64,000 nucleotides of DNA from Pestalotiopsis fici W106-1 (Eukaryota > Ascomycota > Sordariomycetes > Amphisphaeriales > Sporocadaceae). The stretch spans positions 884,685 to 948,684 of the forward strand of contig NW_006917099.1 of the NCBI RefSeq assembly GCF_000516985.1, read 5' to 3'. Both the position numbers and the translations under genes were made by a program. The notes under the pieces are model-generated. The model searched no databases, was not told the DNA's origin, and saw only the letters and a program-made list of their open reading frames with translations. Positions 1 through 12,700 of the stretch are shown one piece after another (position 1 is the stretch's first letter; each line of letters begins with the position of its first letter).

Positions 1-3000
1 TCCGAAAAGAGCATAGACATCCCTCGGCCCCGGACTTTATCGTCAATATCAGCTAGAACACATGTCCTAGCCTTCCTTTGCTCCTCACAAGACAAGACCA
101 GTGGCACCCCACTTTCCGCTGCCGCGAACGAGATGGCTTCGGGGCAAACGAGTACGAGCCTCCCACCACTTTTACTTGGCTGCTGCTAACTTGATTCAAT
201 CCAACCTGCAGTAGCCCTGTGACTGGGCTGGATGAGATGTGTCTCTGCCCAGGCAAGGCAATGCCGGTACTTGGGACGTTTCTGTCGCTTGCTCAGATGG
301 GAAACCCCATTCCTAGGGCGCTATTGTGTAGATAGTTTTCCGTCGTCACTAACATAGATTTGCGCCAAGTCTGGTTGCTTTCCGACTCGCTGGACCCCTT
401 GGCAACTTGGCACAAGACATGGCGCGCCGCGCGACACGAATTCTATTTCTTACACAGCCATGATCCAACATTTTTTTCCCATTCGCATTCTTCTTTCCTG
501 TGCAGGTCCCCTGTATGATCTACGCAGCGTTTCACGGAATTTCCGTTCTTGCCTAGTGCTTGCCGCAATGACAAAGTAGCGAGAGGCAATAGAATGAAAT
601 GGCCTGTGATGCAGATTCCAAATTGCTCATCGTAGGACGCTCCCCGGTGCTGATGTCGTCCGGACCATAAACATGAGGCCCCAACCGCGAGTTGCTATAT
701 CAAATCTTATATATGGGGTCCTGGTTTCTTCCCGAATTAGACACAAAGGGGAAATGTGGGCGACAGAACCGTTTCACGTTGTGCTCCAAGTACAAGCCTC
801 CTTTATTCCATAGACCAAATGCGTTCCTGAGCTAATGCAGCTTTTTATGGTGCTTTGACGTCGAGTCCCTTTTGCTTATTGCTATTGAACATTAGCTCCA
901 TGAGCTTCGGAAACGGTAGCCAAAGGCTTGGTCTGGCCGTTTGCTCCAAGTGATTCATTCGTACGCAGCCAGAAAGTCGATTCGTCACGGGGGCGAGGCA
1001 CAGCTGCAAACTTGTATGGAATCGCGTCACCCCCAAGAATAATTGCGAGCTTGTTTGAAGACGCCAGATGAGTAAGCTGGGAATGGGTGTAGTCCTTGTG
1101 TAGCAGGGCAGATCAGAAGCTCGCCACTTGATACAATTTTGGGAAATTGTCAATTGCCGCAGAACATCAGGCAAATCACTTCCAAGTTCACGATGTATAC
1201 CAGTGTACCCGGTGAGTTGTGGTTGACCGGTCCCAACCCTAGAAACTGGAGATGTTCAGTATCCGGGGAACCACCTGGACCCATGTTTCTTCTTGTCCTC
1301 ATTTGACTGCACCGTACGTCCGAGAGAGTACCGAGATAAAGTTTCCAGACGGTCCGGACCGTGAGAGTTCCCAAACTGCACTTGCATGAACTGAGCGCTC
1401 ACAATGCCACCTTGTTCTTGATACTGCGCACTGCGTAGCTGCCGGCATATCATCCTCAGTAATAACTAGCTGTTACCCCTTGCAGTGTTGATGAGCTGGG
1501 TATGAAGGCGCGGGTACAGCCGGCTAAACGAGGAGTTCCCACAAGGCTGCTTGTGATTGTACAAATACTATACTCCGATACAAATGCCGACTCGGATGCC
1601 GATCTCAATGCCCAAGTAAACGCCGCAATGGCCTGAGGCTGTCCCAAACAGGTCATCCGGGGTGGTTGTGTGTTCACTGGGTAGGTCATCACTTGATGAA
1701 ATTACGCTCCGGACACAAGATGCGTCCATTTTTCAAAGGCCTCGCTAATGAAAGGGGATTAAACCCGGACCAGAGCCGTGGGAAGTTGATTTGCCGCGTC
1801 TTGATCGTGGAAATGTTGCATCATGCTCTGGATCTCAAAGTACCGACCGCATCTCCTTTTGTGAAAGTTCAACATGGCTTTAATTCGTCATTGATTTATG
1901 GTGTGATGGCCCTGTCCACAGGGAGCGGATTTGATGATTACTTGCGCATCGATAGATGCTAGAGGTCAATTCCGGCTTCATCTGAGTTCCTCGTGGTTTC
2001 ACGGTTCTCCTACTTGTTAGGTGCCGGTCGTTTTTCTTCTACCTTTCCCCCAAGACTAGTCGATGGCGATGCCCCTTATTGCACGTCTGCTGGTAGTAAT
2101 CTCTCTCCTGTAATCCGAGAGACTCTGGAAATGCCAACGACCCGCCATGACCGCCCTGATAGTTTGAGTCTGGACTCCGTCAAACTCATGGGCTCTGCCC
2201 AAGTCGTTGGCTGCCGCTGCCGCCTCCTTGTCCTCGCATGCCATTCTCGGGCTTCGCCTGTTTTCAGGCTGCTCGTTTTGTCGACCCTGTTGTGCCCGTG
2301 TTCTTGCGACATCCGGTTGCGAAACGTGACCCATGATCAGGACGAGGGCATGTAAAGAGGGCACTTCGAAAATCCAGACCCAGATTCTATGCATACAGCG
2401 AAGTAATAGTTAAAAAGTTTACACTTTTAACGGCATTCCCTGAGGTGCATTCACACCTAATCGAGTTGTAGATAAACAACAAAAAACACAAGACTACTGC
2501 AAGGCACAAAAATTGAGTTATTAGATCTGCAATATGAACTCAACGGCTTCAGAACTGGCGAGAAAATACCAATAACATTTTGCAAGTGTCACGACAATAC
2601 CGTAGAAATGAAGGTCAATTTCAAGATGATTCTTCCAAGTTAAACTAATCATGCGCACAATGACAAATGAAAGCCCTTCTCGTACAACCAACAGTCTCTA
2701 TGAGGCTGTACACGGATAGCCACAGGCTCCAGCCACTCGCAGCGCATCAATAAGGACATCTATAGTCTCCATAACATGTATCGACATGATATAAACACCT
2801 CTCTTCACTGCTGTCAGGCATGGGTCGATCATATCATGGTATACGTCGGCTTATACGTGCTATTATTGCTAACCGATTGCCTAGTACCTACCTATAGCCT
2901 CGAGATGCCAAATACATAATATACGTCTCACATATATCCACTTGGACATCTCCGAAAACAATCAATGGAAGCAGTATTTACAGCCGAAAGAACAAGACTT

Positions 3001-3888
3001 GAAGCAGCCAGCAGCCACAGTCGACGAACCCTGATTCCTATTATTGTAGGCACATCTCGTATGTCTTGGAATTGGTACCTTACGTTTGCCATGACGGTCA
3101 CTGGACAGGAAATATACACATGTATTATGGAAATATCTTTGAGAGCGTAGGATGAGTCGTAGTGTAAGAGTGTCACCATTTGAGTCATTGAACAAAGCTC
3201 GGCTGAGCACAAACTCTTCACTGCCTGTATGAGTAAGGGCACCATGATCTATCCACCGAATCTAGATCTGTGTCTTATTTGACCACTAATGTTGACTAGA
3301 GTTTTCATGTCTCCATGAAATCTTCAAGGTGACATAAAGCCACCAGAAAATACAACAGCGAAAAATCACTTCAAACGCCAACCCCGCAACCCGGGCAAAT
3401 CCAATCGCTGTCGCTTTTTTATCGCCATATTTGTAGCAAAGAGCACCGGTATCTTTGCCTTTGAAAACATATAGTCACCGGCCGCAAATAGCTACGCACG
3501 CTAATGCTTCTTCTGGACGCCAACCATATGCCCAAGAAATTACCATTTTCATTCGTATCCTTCCTCAGTTGCGCAGCTCCAGGGCCTGGTCGGAATCGGA
3601 TTGTGCCAACAGGGCCCTTAGAAATGTGCCCGAGTAGAAAAATGCATATTGACCTGTAAACGACCCCCTATGAAAAGACTTTCGAATCCATTACTGCCAC
3701 CATGAAAGCACTAGGGTATAAATGAAATTCACGTTGTATGCATTGATAGAAAAGACGCATTCCATGTCGTGTCTTGCCACAAGTTTTAACAGTCGAATGG
3801 CATGAATGTGCAATGGCCGAAATCAATGTCGTATTAGTTGAGCGGAGGCCGGCCGCTCGAGACCCATTAAAGACTCGTGGAACACTGG
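1..3888. other. Intergenic region, no supportable gene
   Basis: Only short open frames occur here, none with a recognisable domain or convincing splice structure. Several adjacent short frames on the minus strand between about 845 and 1692 could be remnants of a decayed gene, but I cannot assign them to a family. The right part, about 3400-3888, should hold the 3' UTR of the PUF3 gene, which ends at 3889. Confidence 0.5.
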
Positions 3889-6702
3889 CTAGTTCTCGGC
3901 CCCGTCTTCCAAGACAACCTTGGGCTCGGAGCCGAGCGTTGGCTCGATTGACATCTTCTCGGGCTCTGGGACCGTGTCATCTCCTGATTTTGTGCTGGGC
4001 GAGCTCGTGGTCTTTGGGCTGCAATTCTCCGAAGTCAGGGCCGGTGTGGGACTAGTCGAGTCGATATCAATTTGCATGTTGCGTCCTCGAGATCGCCTTT
4101 GCGCCGAACCGGCTCTGATGCCTGCAAGTTCTGGTGACGGCGAGTCTGACATGCCCGATAATAGACGTTCCATGGCATTGAGTTGGCGACTGTTGATGCT
4201 CGAACCCTTCTTCAAGGCCGCAAAACGTGATTTCATCTCATTCATAAGATCGGCACGTTCTTGGCCATCGAGGACCTTGACAACTTTTTCTACTAAAAGT
4301 CAGCATATGAACCATGGCATGATCATCGAGTCTCGACTTACGCATCACATAATTGCCGTATTGGTCGGCCATGACCCGATCTAGGGGGTGGCGAGAGTTT
4401 GCTTCGGGTGTAATGAGCTTCTTCATAATCATGGTCCGCTCTTCGACCGTTGCGACCGCGATGCACTTCTCCACCACGTTGGAAGCAAACTTGTGACACG
4501 AGTAGTCTATCAACCGCTCGGTGGCGAGACTGACAAATCGGCGCTGATCTTCTTCGGCACCATGCTCAAGAATGTGCTGAGCTACATAGTTTCCGAAGTG
4601 ATCCGGAATCAGAGTAGCGCCGCAAGCATGGATCTCTCCCAACAACTGGCTCTTTTGCTCTGGGTTTCCTATCTCAAGAAGACGTTGGACAACGCGACAT
4701 GCGTAGTTCTGTGTGCACAAGGAGTGGACCTGGCCTTGGAACTCTACCATCATGTACGGAACACACATCTGGGGCACCACCTCGATCATTTTTTGTACGA
4801 CATGATTCCCGTTGACGTTGATGGAAAGACGCATAATATCGGGCTTCAACTCTTCGACCATGCCCTCCAATTGCGCGTTGAGCACATGCTCGAGTGCCTA
4901 ATAACAGATTAGCCGGGGGTTCAGACCCGAGAAGTCCTTTGACCAGCTTACCTTTTGCACAACGCGGCAGCCATACATTTGGAGTGACAGATCCGCAAGC
5001 TTACCCTTCATCGCATCTGCCAGGATCTTCTTCTGGATTTGGCTGCCATGCTCGAAGAACTTCTGAATGACGTAATTACCAAAGACATCTTTTGACAGCT
5101 GGATGGCATTGTCTCTGATCTCGTTAAAGACTTGATCCTTCTCATCACTGTTGGCGCTTATGAGTTTGTCCTGAATCCAACGGGAGGCCATCTGGTCACC
5201 GCTGAATTCCAGGACATGGCCATAAATGTCCTATACATAACGTCAGTTGTGATCTGCTCAGACTGGCAGCTGATTTCACATACCTTCAGCTCATATTTCT
5301 TGTGCGAGCGAGCATTGGCCCGGAATTCCTCCAGCAGTACACTCCGCACCCCTTTGCCCGGATCTTGGCCGCGATGAGGTCGTCCGACCGGCATGCTTTG
5401 TGGCATCAGTTGATGCAGTGGAAGTTGGCCCCTGAGTTGAGGCACTTGGTCCCAGCCATATGCCGACTGGGGGGCAGCTTCAGCATACTGCGGAGCGAAG
5501 GTGTTCCCATAGAATGCCGGGTTCGAGTAGTAGGGATTCGGAACAGCCTGTGAAAACGAAGCAGATCGATTCGAATCCCGCGCCAATAGTGGATTCCGAG
5601 AGATGGGTCTGCTTTGCGACCAAGAGTCTCTGCCTTGCGACAGATACTCTGCACGACTTCTCGAATAAGCCTCTTGATGATTGAAATAGAGTGCGGATTG
5701 AGGGGTACCGCCTGGGAAGTTCGAGCTGTTGGGAGACGATCTGTCAATTGAGCCCCGACTGATGCCCGAAAGCGAATGACGAGGCAAATCAAAATGGATT
5801 TCGTCAGACTGGTATGCTGAGACAGGTGCTCGGAGTTTGGATTCCGGCTCAGTGTGCCAAGTCTGGGAAGACGGATTGAGCTGAAATGGTTGGGTCGCTG
5901 GGTTGAGGTGTGCATCGCCCGTACGATCAGGGACACTGCTCTCAGCTAATTCTAGGCGTGCCAATGCTGATGAAATTGGTTCGTTAAATAGACTCTCACC
6001 CCTACTGTGTGGACCCAACGGATTCGAAACTGAGGGACCCGAGATTGAGGCTCTAGAGCCGCTATACAACGGGTTCGGTATTTGTTCCTGTTTGGTAGAA
6101 CCAGAAGTCGCCGGCATGTTGCCGAATCTCGTCGTCAAACCGCGTGTCCGACTGCCTGCTCCCAAAGCATGATGCGCAGGACCAAATGGAGAAGAAAACT
6201 GTCTCAATCCATTCATATCATTGTCCAGACTGTTGGTAAAAGTGCTGAAGTTTGCAGCTGTCTTTGTGCGGCTACTATAGCCATTCCCATTCTGACCAAG
6301 TGATTGCTGATGCTGGTATATGTGAGTACTTTTCAGGGGATTCTGCTGACCAGAAACATCACGAACCTGGCTTGGCGAGGCAGTTCCCGAGTCCTTGCGG
6401 CGTTGGCCGATACTCTCCATTGAAGACCAAACGCTGTCTTGAGGCCAAAGTTGAGGTGCCTCTGCTTCAGATTGGTGGTTGAGTTGTGCCGAGCCAGAGA
6501 CAGCCGTGGGGGAAGCGGCATCAGATCCTAAGCGATGTCTTAGTAATTTTGTTCCGTAGTACGCTGGATCGTCCATACCTCTTGAACCCGGGACGTCCCT
6601 TTGCGATGAAAGCCCTCCGCCGATGACGTTATTCCTAGGGTCATTTTTCCTAGACTCAGGCCATCCATTGACCCACGGCCTGGAGAGCGTGGGGTGATCC
6701 AT
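3889..6702 (-). CDS. PUF3: Pumilio/PUF3-type RNA-binding protein, 8 PUF repeats
   Basis: This is a cytoplasmic 3'-UTR binding regulator of mRNA decay, translation and localisation; yeast Puf3 acts on nuclear mRNAs for mitochondrial proteins. The coding sequence joins exons 6702-5284, 5230-4952, 4897-4342 and 4289-3889, giving 884 aa in frame with GT-AG introns of 45-54 nt. Residues 1 to about 460 are Ser/Asn/Gln-rich and disordered. Eight PUF repeats follow from about 474 to 775, then a 110-residue tail. The base-contacting triplets are readable: R1 S/R/Q, R2 N/Y/Q (FGNYVIQ), R3 C/R/Q (YGCRVVQ), R4 N/H/Q (NGNHVVQ), R5 C/R/Q (YACRVVQ), R6 N/Y/Q (FGNYVAQ), R7 S/N/E (FASNVVE), R8 N/Y/Q (YGNYVMQ). 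By the established PUF code these read 5'-UGUAUAUA. The last intron acceptor was fixed by restoring the R8 glutamine. The start is the first ATG of the long exon 1 frame. The Puf3 class is clear from the code; the targets are inferred. Confidence 0.93.
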
Positions 6703-9700
6703 TGTTTCAGGTTCGTGATTGGCTGTCCAGAATGGTTTTATTCGGGTGTGGTGATACCCGATAGAAATTTGGGATCTATCTCAAAGAATCGTCAGTTTCC
6801 AGTATAGCCACAGGATGGTAGGACATGCCGCTTCATGGCGCCTTCATTGAGAACGTCACTCGACGATATCATGGGCAAAGGTTGTAGCTTGGCCAGTGCA
6901 CAATCCTGGTTCACATCGTGACTGCTCAACTGGAGTTGACATGGCCCGTGGTCGTGGCAATGGTTGCTTTGCTCCGCACTAGTTCCCACGATGTGCAGAA
7001 ACATGCAGCAGGCACAGACAAGTGCAGTGCAGGCTTCCACAGGCAAACTCATAATGCCCACATCTTCCCAGGCTACTTGACATGTCGTAATGGAATGTGT
7101 AGGGCAAGCTGGTTCGGGCCAGGGCCAGTCGGTCGGGGGAGGGGAAAGGTCCTTTGTCGACATACGCTGAATTAAGAATATTCTATAGTAATCGGTACTT
7201 CCGATATTGGTAATAATATACTATCTTTGCTTTGGTTGCTGAGGATCTCAATCTGAGACAACGGGACTGCAGGTGGGTAGAACTTGTCAGCAGAGGAAAG
7301 CACTGCGGCAGACCGGTGAAACTGATGTTTGCAACAAGGCTGAGTGAGCGAGAGAGGAAGAGAGGGAGCAAAATGCTCGAGGGGCTAGCAGCCGAGCACA
7401 CAGACTCGAGGCAAACAGAAAAGAGCAAATGGGCATACCTACATTAGGTTCGGCGATGTTGCAAAGGCCACGCGATGAATTCCCCCAGCACGTTTATCTG
7501 TTTTTATTACGCAAACGACCGGAAGACTGCGAACAAGAAAGCAGTCGAATTATATCGTACAAGGGATCGCGCAACCAGCAGAGTCGATTCTGAAGGAGCG
7601 GTGGGTGAACGAAGCGCAAGTGTCGGAGAGACAAAAGACAGGCGCAGCCCGGTCGAGACGTGAGTGTATGGACGACCGTGATATCGGGGTAGTGAGCGCA
7701 ATGGTGCAGTGTATGTGGTGGCCACAATCGGGATTCGTTGTTCGATGGTCGATCGTGGGTCTAGGTTGCGAAGAAGTTTTGACCAATGTCGAGTAGTTTT
7801 GGCGACCGATTTTGAGAAGCGCACACACTCAAGAATGTAACGGTAGAAGCGAAGAGCGCACAAGAGGAGAGGGAAGAAATGAAGGCGAATAAAACAAAAA
7901 AAGATTATCCACGGGGCCCTCCCTGTTCTTTTGTATGGGAATGACGAAAGACGAAACGGGAGGAGCAAAGAGAGCAAGAAGGTTGTTTGCGGATCTGGGC
8001 CAGGCTCAGTGGGTATTCGGTACGCTGTAGGGTGGTTGATTGAGTGGCTCACTCACGCCAGTCAGTGATTTTTTTTTTTTTTTTTGGTTCTTTCGTGGAG
8101 AGCCACAAAAGTTCTTCGGTCGTTGGCCAGGTAGGTACCTATCCACCTATCAACCGTGATATTTTTGGACCCTACCTCCAAATGCGTAGGAGGTAATGTA
8201 GGTAATGTACAGTATGTAGTGCTTCCCAGCAGGGCTGTTGGCTGGTTAGCTAGCGCGCTTGACTTTTCGCAAAACGGCAACTGTAGTGTAGGTCGTCGAA
8301 GTGAGAAATCTTGGGCGGGCGTTGGAGGGCGAAGGAGGAGGAGGCACGCCAGGGCCAGGCCAGGCCAGGTCTGGTTCACGGTCCCAGTCGATAGGTATGT
8401 GCTGTGTGGGTATCCGCGTCCGGGTCGAGTAGCGCCGTTTGGCAAACGTGGGTGCAAGTAGTGTAGTCAACCTACCTAGATCCGTATTGTTGTTGGTGGA
8501 GGTAGTGGTCGTACAGACGTAGTGCCACCACCTCGACTTCGATTTTATCTGATGCGATCGAAGCACAAAAACAGGCAACAATGGCGACGGTCGGCCGATA
8601 TCAAAGGGTTTTGGGGGGAAAACCACGTAGGAATGAAGGTCGCGACCCGTGGATGAAAAGAAAGAAAGAAGGAAAAAGTATATCAAGCGTGCCTGACAGA
8701 CCTGGAATTTCCCAATGATGTTAGCTTCAAACCTTGCTCTGCCTCGAAGTAGGTACTGTAGAGCGCATGCAGACAGGAAAGCAAAATGCCAGACAAGAGC
8801 CAGATTGCCCATCCAGCCATAAGAGGTGCCGTGTGGGTTAATATGGCCAGGGTTTGTAGTATTTAGGTACTTCAAGCAGAGCCTGGTCCAGGGTCATACA
8901 GTCAGGGTCGGCTATGCCCACACAGCGTTGCACCATTTCGTGTGGTGTGAATGTGTATGTGTTTAATGCCCTCTAAACTTTCTCACCCCTTCTTTATTGG
9001 GGCCATTCTTGTGAAAACAGAAGCGGGACACTCGAACCTGATGAGCATGAATAAAAATAATACATCAAGTGTGCGTTGCTGCATCAATGATGCATGACAC
9101 AGTGTATGAGGTACCCGCGTGGGGTGTTTTTTTTTTGGTCCTTGCTGCGGCTGGACTGCCCACCCCAGATTTCAAGTTGATGTACAAAGGGCTGCATCCT
9201 GAATTGGTACGGCACGCGCTCAGTCAACTGATTGATTGCATATTTGCAATACTAGCATGGGTTAAACAATGTCGCTGAACACAGTCCCCGGGCCAATTCA
9301 TGACTATCGACGTTGACTGGAGTGGATGCGTTTTAGACGAGCAATGGTTGCCATCTTCTTGAGGCCCCTTTCTTCATCTGGGGGGCCAACGGGAATGACC
9401 CTACGTGGGGACATTCCATACCATCCAGGGCTGCCAGGCTGGTGATGATTGGAGCATGGCTGTGCTTGGACGGCAAGGGTGGGAGGGGAAAGACACCAAC
9501 TTTGGGTGACAAACTGCATACATACTCAACTCTTGCAGTGTCATCAGCCTTTGCAAAGAGACTGATGCCGGCTTCGGCTTCCGGTTGCGGCTTGTTTTTG
9601 TTATCGTGAGGAATTGGGCTTGTTCTCGTTTAGCTTGCACTTGAGCGCAAGACCAACAGTGAACAGTCGAGACGAGAGAAGGAAAAGAAGATACATGAGG

Positions 9701-12700
9701 AAACGAAGAGTGAAAATGAAAATCAAATCGTTCAAAGTACCGTGAAGTATGACGGACTCAACTGGCGTAATGGCATACACATCAATGTGTAAGGCAGTAG
9801 AGGCCCCAAGTTTGTAAAAATATACGTACCTCCAGTTATTGCTATCTCTCTCTCGGAGTTTTTGGGACGGACGTGGTTTAGGTTCTAAGGTAGGACCTTG
9901 GAGGGGGCCTGTCAACTGAATTTCGAAACTCTGATGCAGTCGTTTGCGGGCCTAGCGTGAGGCCAAGATAGAGGGGGAGCGACACCACCTACCGATACTA
10001 CCCCAACTTCCAGGGGATCTCGTGCTAAAAAGTTCGTGTGGATGGGGCGGATCTGGAAGGGAGCTTGTTTCCAACGGGACCCAAGAAGGCCGGCCAATTG
10101 GGAAGTTTGAGGATCCCAGTCTAGTGTTGGGGCCCCTCCTTTTGAGGCTACTAGGTACTCGGGGGCCTTGAATTTTGTTTTGTCGTCAAAGACAAGCTTG
10201 GACGACTAGTAGGTCATGTATCGTGTGTGTAGGTCAATGTACGATCGAGTTCAGGAAGGAAAAGTTGCAAACTGTCAGCAAGAGACGGGATGGCGCAAAA
10301 GGCTGATGGGCGCAAAACTCGGGGAGCCAGTAAGAGCGGGAAGCAATTCGCTGTGGGCCGTCTGATCCGTGGGTTCGTTTGTACGTACACCTATTGTATA
10401 GGTAAGGTGGGATACGAATTCTGATGGCTTCGACGCTGACAACGCCCGAACCGAGTGATATCGAGGTAGAATTGGATGCCAATTACGTACTCCTTCTCCT
10501 CGGAGGATGAAGGATAAAGCTGCCTAGGCTGCTCGGAGAAGGCGTCGTGTCCTTGGCTTCCCTTCTCCTGCGTCAGGGATCGTCGTCCGTGCCCTTTGGA
10601 GGGGGATCGACAAATGGACTCGGCAGACTTGTGGCTCGCTTTTAATGTCGATTTGCTTTCTTTCGTGGCGCTGTTGCGGGTCGACAAAAAGATTTTGGTG
10701 GAATGGCGACTTGTTCTTTTTTCTTTTCCGTATATTGCTATGTCTCAACCCGTTCACGCGGAAATTGTCGATGGTCTCGCTTCCCTTTTGCCGTGACCCT
10801 CCTTGGTCGATGAGAAAATAGATTTGTACAGGGCTCTGCTAACAGGCGGCGGAGCAGGCAAGCAAGTAGATATATATAGGCTGTCAAGGCTGTGATAAAT
10901 ATACTAGTACTTTGTAGAAGTGTGCGGTGTAGCGACCAGATATGGGTGCAAGGCACAAAGTTGAGAGTCCCACTTTGACGTAGGTGGTGGTTAAGGCGGA
11001 AGTGTCAAGTATTGCTACTCTACTTGCCTAAATTTGGTGTCATGAGTATGTGCGTAGGTAATGTAGTGCAGGCAATGTCCTCTGTAGGTAAGGTATGAAT
11101 GCAATGTCTGTTTGATTGAGCCTGCCCGTCTGCCTACCTGGGGCCATATTTTTGGGTATCTTGGAGGAAAGCGGGGCTCTGGTCGGATGTGTTGAGTATC
11201 TATACGTACCTCTCTATTGGCCAAAAATGATATTGTTTTCTTGTTTCGGTGTCGGGGCTTTGTATAGCTCACGCGGCGTCGGCTGCTCGGTGTCCAAACT
11301 CCAGGAACTACCTTGGCAGTCTTGAAAATAAAGTACCAAGTATATGTACTGTTGAGATCATGTGTCCTTGTGTCCGGTGACCTGACAGAGAACGAAACGT
11401 TCAAAGTAGTTGTAATTTGCCCTGTAGGATGTACACTTGCCGAATACCCAGGCAGTTGGTATCATAGATATGTGCCTCTGACGATATACAGACGACCTCG
11501 ATGAAAGAAGCATAAATGGAAAATGCTGCCAAGGATGCTAAGCAATGAGACGAAATAGCTGAGGAATGTACGATGGTTTTGTATGATAACACAGACAGAA
11601 AATCTCACCCGTGATTTTATCACACACACATATCGGCGCTCTCCATTCAATCATCCCTTCTAGCAAAGGGCAGGGCTGGCGACCATGGATGATGGATAGG
11701 CTAGCAGGCACCAAGGACGGAAAATCAATCAGAGGGATAATACAAAGACGGGAGAAGCCGACTACAGGTTTATAATGAAGCCTCTGATGTGCACTAGCCG
11801 TCCGACCAGCAGCCGAAGCACAAAAGCGAATGAGATGTAGCGACACGGGAAGCTCCACTTCTACAAGTTTGTCAACTTGCAGCAGATAGCGTTACTCAAG
11901 GATGAGACGGTCTGGGAGTGTCGTTCTTGGTCGCACGTGAGCGCAGAGGAGACGAACAGACAATCTTACGGAGGGCATCTGTAGAGTGTCACACGGAGAT
12001 CTTTCCCAAGTGAAAGCGTGAGCCAATGTCATCTAGACTGCCAGGCTGGCTGGTCACAATAGAGCCAGTGGCCAAATGCCCATTCCTCAAACACCAGATT
12101 ACATTCTTGAGAGCACAGCTCATTTCGCGACATAGAACATATCACAATGTTGTTTCAGTATGCCTTACATGGAGGAATGCTAGTCAATGTCCCGGAACAC
12201 GTACGTTTGAAACGAAACACACATTGACAAGCCCCTTGCTGGCGATCTCGTCGCTTGACCTACCCAAGGACTATGTAAAAATACTGCAAAAAGCATTAGC
12301 AAAGATTTCTCTGCCAATGTCTTTTGCTAAATAATGGATTACTGTCTAGGTTCCACAACACCAACCACTCGCCTCTGATCGAAAATGGTTGGTTCGTGGG
12401 AAGGCCGGCACGTTCGTCTTGATGTTTCAAATCAAGCTCTACAACCATATGCACAATCCACGCTTCGGAAGAGGAATGCCGCCGTTGTGCCCATTTGAAA
12501 TGATGATTGCCCAACCTGATAACCTGTGACCAGGCGCGACAGGAATTGATGGAGGAGAGGCCACAATGTTGATATATCCTCCATACTGCGGTGGTTGATC
12601 GGCATGTTAGAGTTGATATATGTATAACGGACAGCAGCACGGCAGAGCGGTGGCCTGCCGAAACAACATCTGCAGGCATGACCCGTTCCTGGCCATCGAA

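Noticed and set aside
845..1692. Run of short minus-strand frames that might be a decayed gene
   Set aside because: No domain, consistent splice sites or family wording could be found. Kept only as a remark in the intergenic entry.
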